From assembly GCF_000278155.1 (NCBI RefSeq), contig NZ_JH725094.1:313765-377764 (forward strand): DNA of 64,000 bases, in the 5' to 3' direction. This DNA is from Bartonella doshiae NCTC 12862 = ATCC 700133. Its GTDB lineage: Bacteria > Pseudomonadota > Alphaproteobacteria > Rhizobiales > Rhizobiaceae. The translations under genes and the position numbers were made by a program. The first letter of the stretch is position 1. Each line of letters opens with the position of its first letter. This document shows positions 62,827 through 64,000 of the stretch, one piece after another. The notes beneath the pieces are model-generated. The model had not been told where the DNA came from. It was given only the letters and a program-made list of their open reading frames with translations, and did no database searches.

Positions 62827-63414
62827 TTATTTAGAATGGATATCTCTCTTAAAGTTATACCTTATAGGTGGAATTTGATATAAAAACTTGGGGAAATACG
62901 GCGCTATAAACTGAATCACACCCCAACTTATAAAACTGCCTAAAATTGTACCAGCTAAAATATCGAAAGGATAATGTACACCAACAAAAATACGTCCCCA
63001 ACAGATCAAACATAAAAATACCATTGCAAACTTAGATGCAACTTTATATTGGTAAAAATAAAGGCATGCTGTATACGATGCAATCGTTAAAGCATGATTA
63101 CTAGGAAAAGAAGCTGTTGCCCGATGCTTAATCAGTGGTGTCGTCAAACCCATAACAAATGGTCGTGGATGAAAGTAAACGAGAGAAATAAGATAGCCTG
63201 TAAAAAGAGCTATACAAATGCTCGTACAAATGCTTAGTACGACACGTCGTTCCATATTTCTACCACAAAACCATAGTATACTAAGATGTATGGGAATAAT
63301 GTAAATCAAAAATTTGGCACAAAAAATACTAAACAAAACTAAAATCGAACATGATTGATGATTCCCTGAAAATATTCCAAAAAGTGCTACATCAATCTGA
63401 TTAAAAAAATCCAT
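62827..63414 (-). CDS. PAP2-family phosphatase (BcrC-like undecaprenyl-diphosphatase candidate)
   Basis: 195 residues from ATG 63414, which has AAAGGAG at good spacing; a longer frame starts at 63471. About five or six membrane helices. PAP2 motifs: FHPRPFV (motif 1), SFPSNHALT (motif 2) and RIFVGVHYPFDILAG (motif 3). BcrC-type enzymes recycle undecaprenyl diphosphate for cell-wall synthesis; lipid phosphatases such as LpxE/LpxF share the fold, so the substrate is open. Confidence 0.85.
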   Translation of the reverse strand: MDFFNQIDVALFGIFSGNHQSCSILVLFSIFCAKFLIYIIPIHLSILWFCGRNMERRVVLSICTSICIALFTGYLISLVYFHPRPFVMGLTTPLIKHRATASFPSNHALTIASYTACLYFYQYKVASKFAMVFLCLICWGRIFVGVHYPFDILAGTILGSFISWGVIQFIAPYFPKFLYQIPPIRYNFKRDIHSK

Positions 63415-63768
63415 TTGTTTCTCCTTTACCCTTCTTAACAGCTTTATAATCTTGCTTCTGTGTAAAAGCATGAAACGTATAAAAATATATCAAAATTCAA
63501 TACATCATATTTTTTATGCACATGAGCTTGCTATTTTTAAAGATAAGCTGTAAATGTCAAACATTCGTTGCCGGCACTTTAGCTGGAGGTTGAACGGAGG
63601 ACTGAAAATGATCAGTAGGAAATGCAATATTTCCGACCTCCCGTGTCTCCGCTCTCGGATGTCTCGAATTGTTAAATGCGTCCTTTCTTCTTTGGATCTC
63701 CGAAAAAGACAAGTCGCAGAGGCTTTGCGCTGAAACCGGTAAATTTTAATTGGAGAAAGGCAAAACAA
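63415..63768. other. Intergenic region between PAP2 gene and rpsF
   Basis: 354 bases between divergent genes. The right half (about 63570-63740) is visibly richer in G+C and contains the structured rpsF leader described separately. No protein gene seen. Confidence 0.55.
63595..63651 (+). promoter_or_regulatory. Structured rpsF leader, candidate S6:S18-type autoregulatory RNA
   Basis: An outer stem CGGAGgAC (63595-63602) pairs with GTCTCCG (63645-63651) with one bulged G. It encloses a hairpin GGAAAT (63618-63623) and ATTTCC (63629-63634), followed by a CCG trinucleotide (63633-63635). Leaders of rpsF operons often bind the S6:S18 complex through a CCG-containing hairpin, so feedback control is plausible. 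Pairing was judged by eye. Confidence 0.4.
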
Positions 63769-64000
63769 TGGCTCTTTATGAACATGTGTTTCTTGCCCGG
63801 CAGGATATTGCACCACAGCAAATTGATGAACTTTTGAGTGTCTACAAAGGTGTCATTGAAGCACATGGTGGAAAAGTTGGGCGTGTAGAAAATTGGGGAC
63901 TGCGTCCTCTTGCTTATCGTATTCGCAAAAACCGTAAGGCTTATTATGTCTTAGTCAATATTGATGCATCAGCTGCAGCAATTGCTGAAGTTGAACGTCA
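63769..64000 (+). CDS. rpsF: 30S ribosomal protein S6 (N-terminal part)
   Basis: Starts at ATG 63769 behind GGAGAAAGG and runs off the right edge; 77 complete codons are visible. The sequence [21 protein letters not shown], then [20 protein letters not shown] is typical S6. The rpsR and rplI genes probably follow outside the window. Confidence 0.97.

Noticed and set aside
63514-63866. Minus-strand frames of 64-100 codons upstream of rpsF
   Set aside because: They overlap the structured leader and rpsF start on the opposite strand and have no protein-family features.

Overview
The window looks like a chromosome segment of a Bartonella species (Alphaproteobacteria, Hyphomicrobiales). The DNA is AT-rich and gene order is typically rhizobial: pdhA/FtsB-like/eno/pyrG/secG/tpiA, yajC/nlpD-like/pcm/serS/tatCBA/nagZ, uvrC/pgsA/ndk, lptFG/lptD/surA/pdxA/rsmA/gmk/mltG/fabF/acpP/fabG/fabD and rpsF. 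Many neighbours usual for that order are missing and intergenic gaps are long, which fits a reduced host-restricted genome. Species is not assignable by eye.

Layout. 1-8.2 kb: central metabolism (pyruvate dehydrogenase, enolase, CTP synthase, triosephosphate isomerase), SecG and a PpiD-like chaperone. 8.9-9.8 kb: an NDUFAF6-like squalene/phytoene synthase family gene. 9.8-23.0 kb: an accessory island with a two-partner secretion system (FhaC-like transporter, 2698-residue FhaB/CdiA-like exoprotein) followed by three paralogous cysteine-rich lipoproteins and a broken fourth copy. 23.0-31.0 kb: Mth938/NDUFAF3-like gene, yajC, an NlpD-like lipoprotein, pcm, a surE remnant, serS, the tat operon and nagZ. 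31.7-36.2 kb: rlmJ, uvrC, pgsA, ndk. 36.4-46.4 kb: three large AIDA-repeat type autotransporters, two sharing a near-identical 1,056-bp 3' block. 47-49.2 kb: an MFS transporter convergent with a holC operon that includes two small membrane proteins. 49.6-57.1 kb: LPS export and outer-membrane biogenesis operon running into pdxA and rsmA. 57.2-62.7 kb: gmk, mltG and the fatty-acid synthesis cluster. 62.8-64 kb: a PAP2 phosphatase and the start of rpsF behind a structured leader.

How they work together. The core genes mostly serve envelope biogenesis and protein export. The two accessory regions carry large surface or secreted proteins. The most interesting system is the fha island. The exoprotein C-terminus contains an alpha/beta-hydrolase-like domain (GHSRG nucleophile elbow with candidate Asp and His). 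Its stop codon overlaps the start of a lipoprotein gene in an ATGA junction, and that lipoprotein belongs to a tandem family. This is the architecture expected for a contact-dependent lipase toxin with periplasmic lipoprotein immunity proteins. That function is inference; the gene structure is directly visible.
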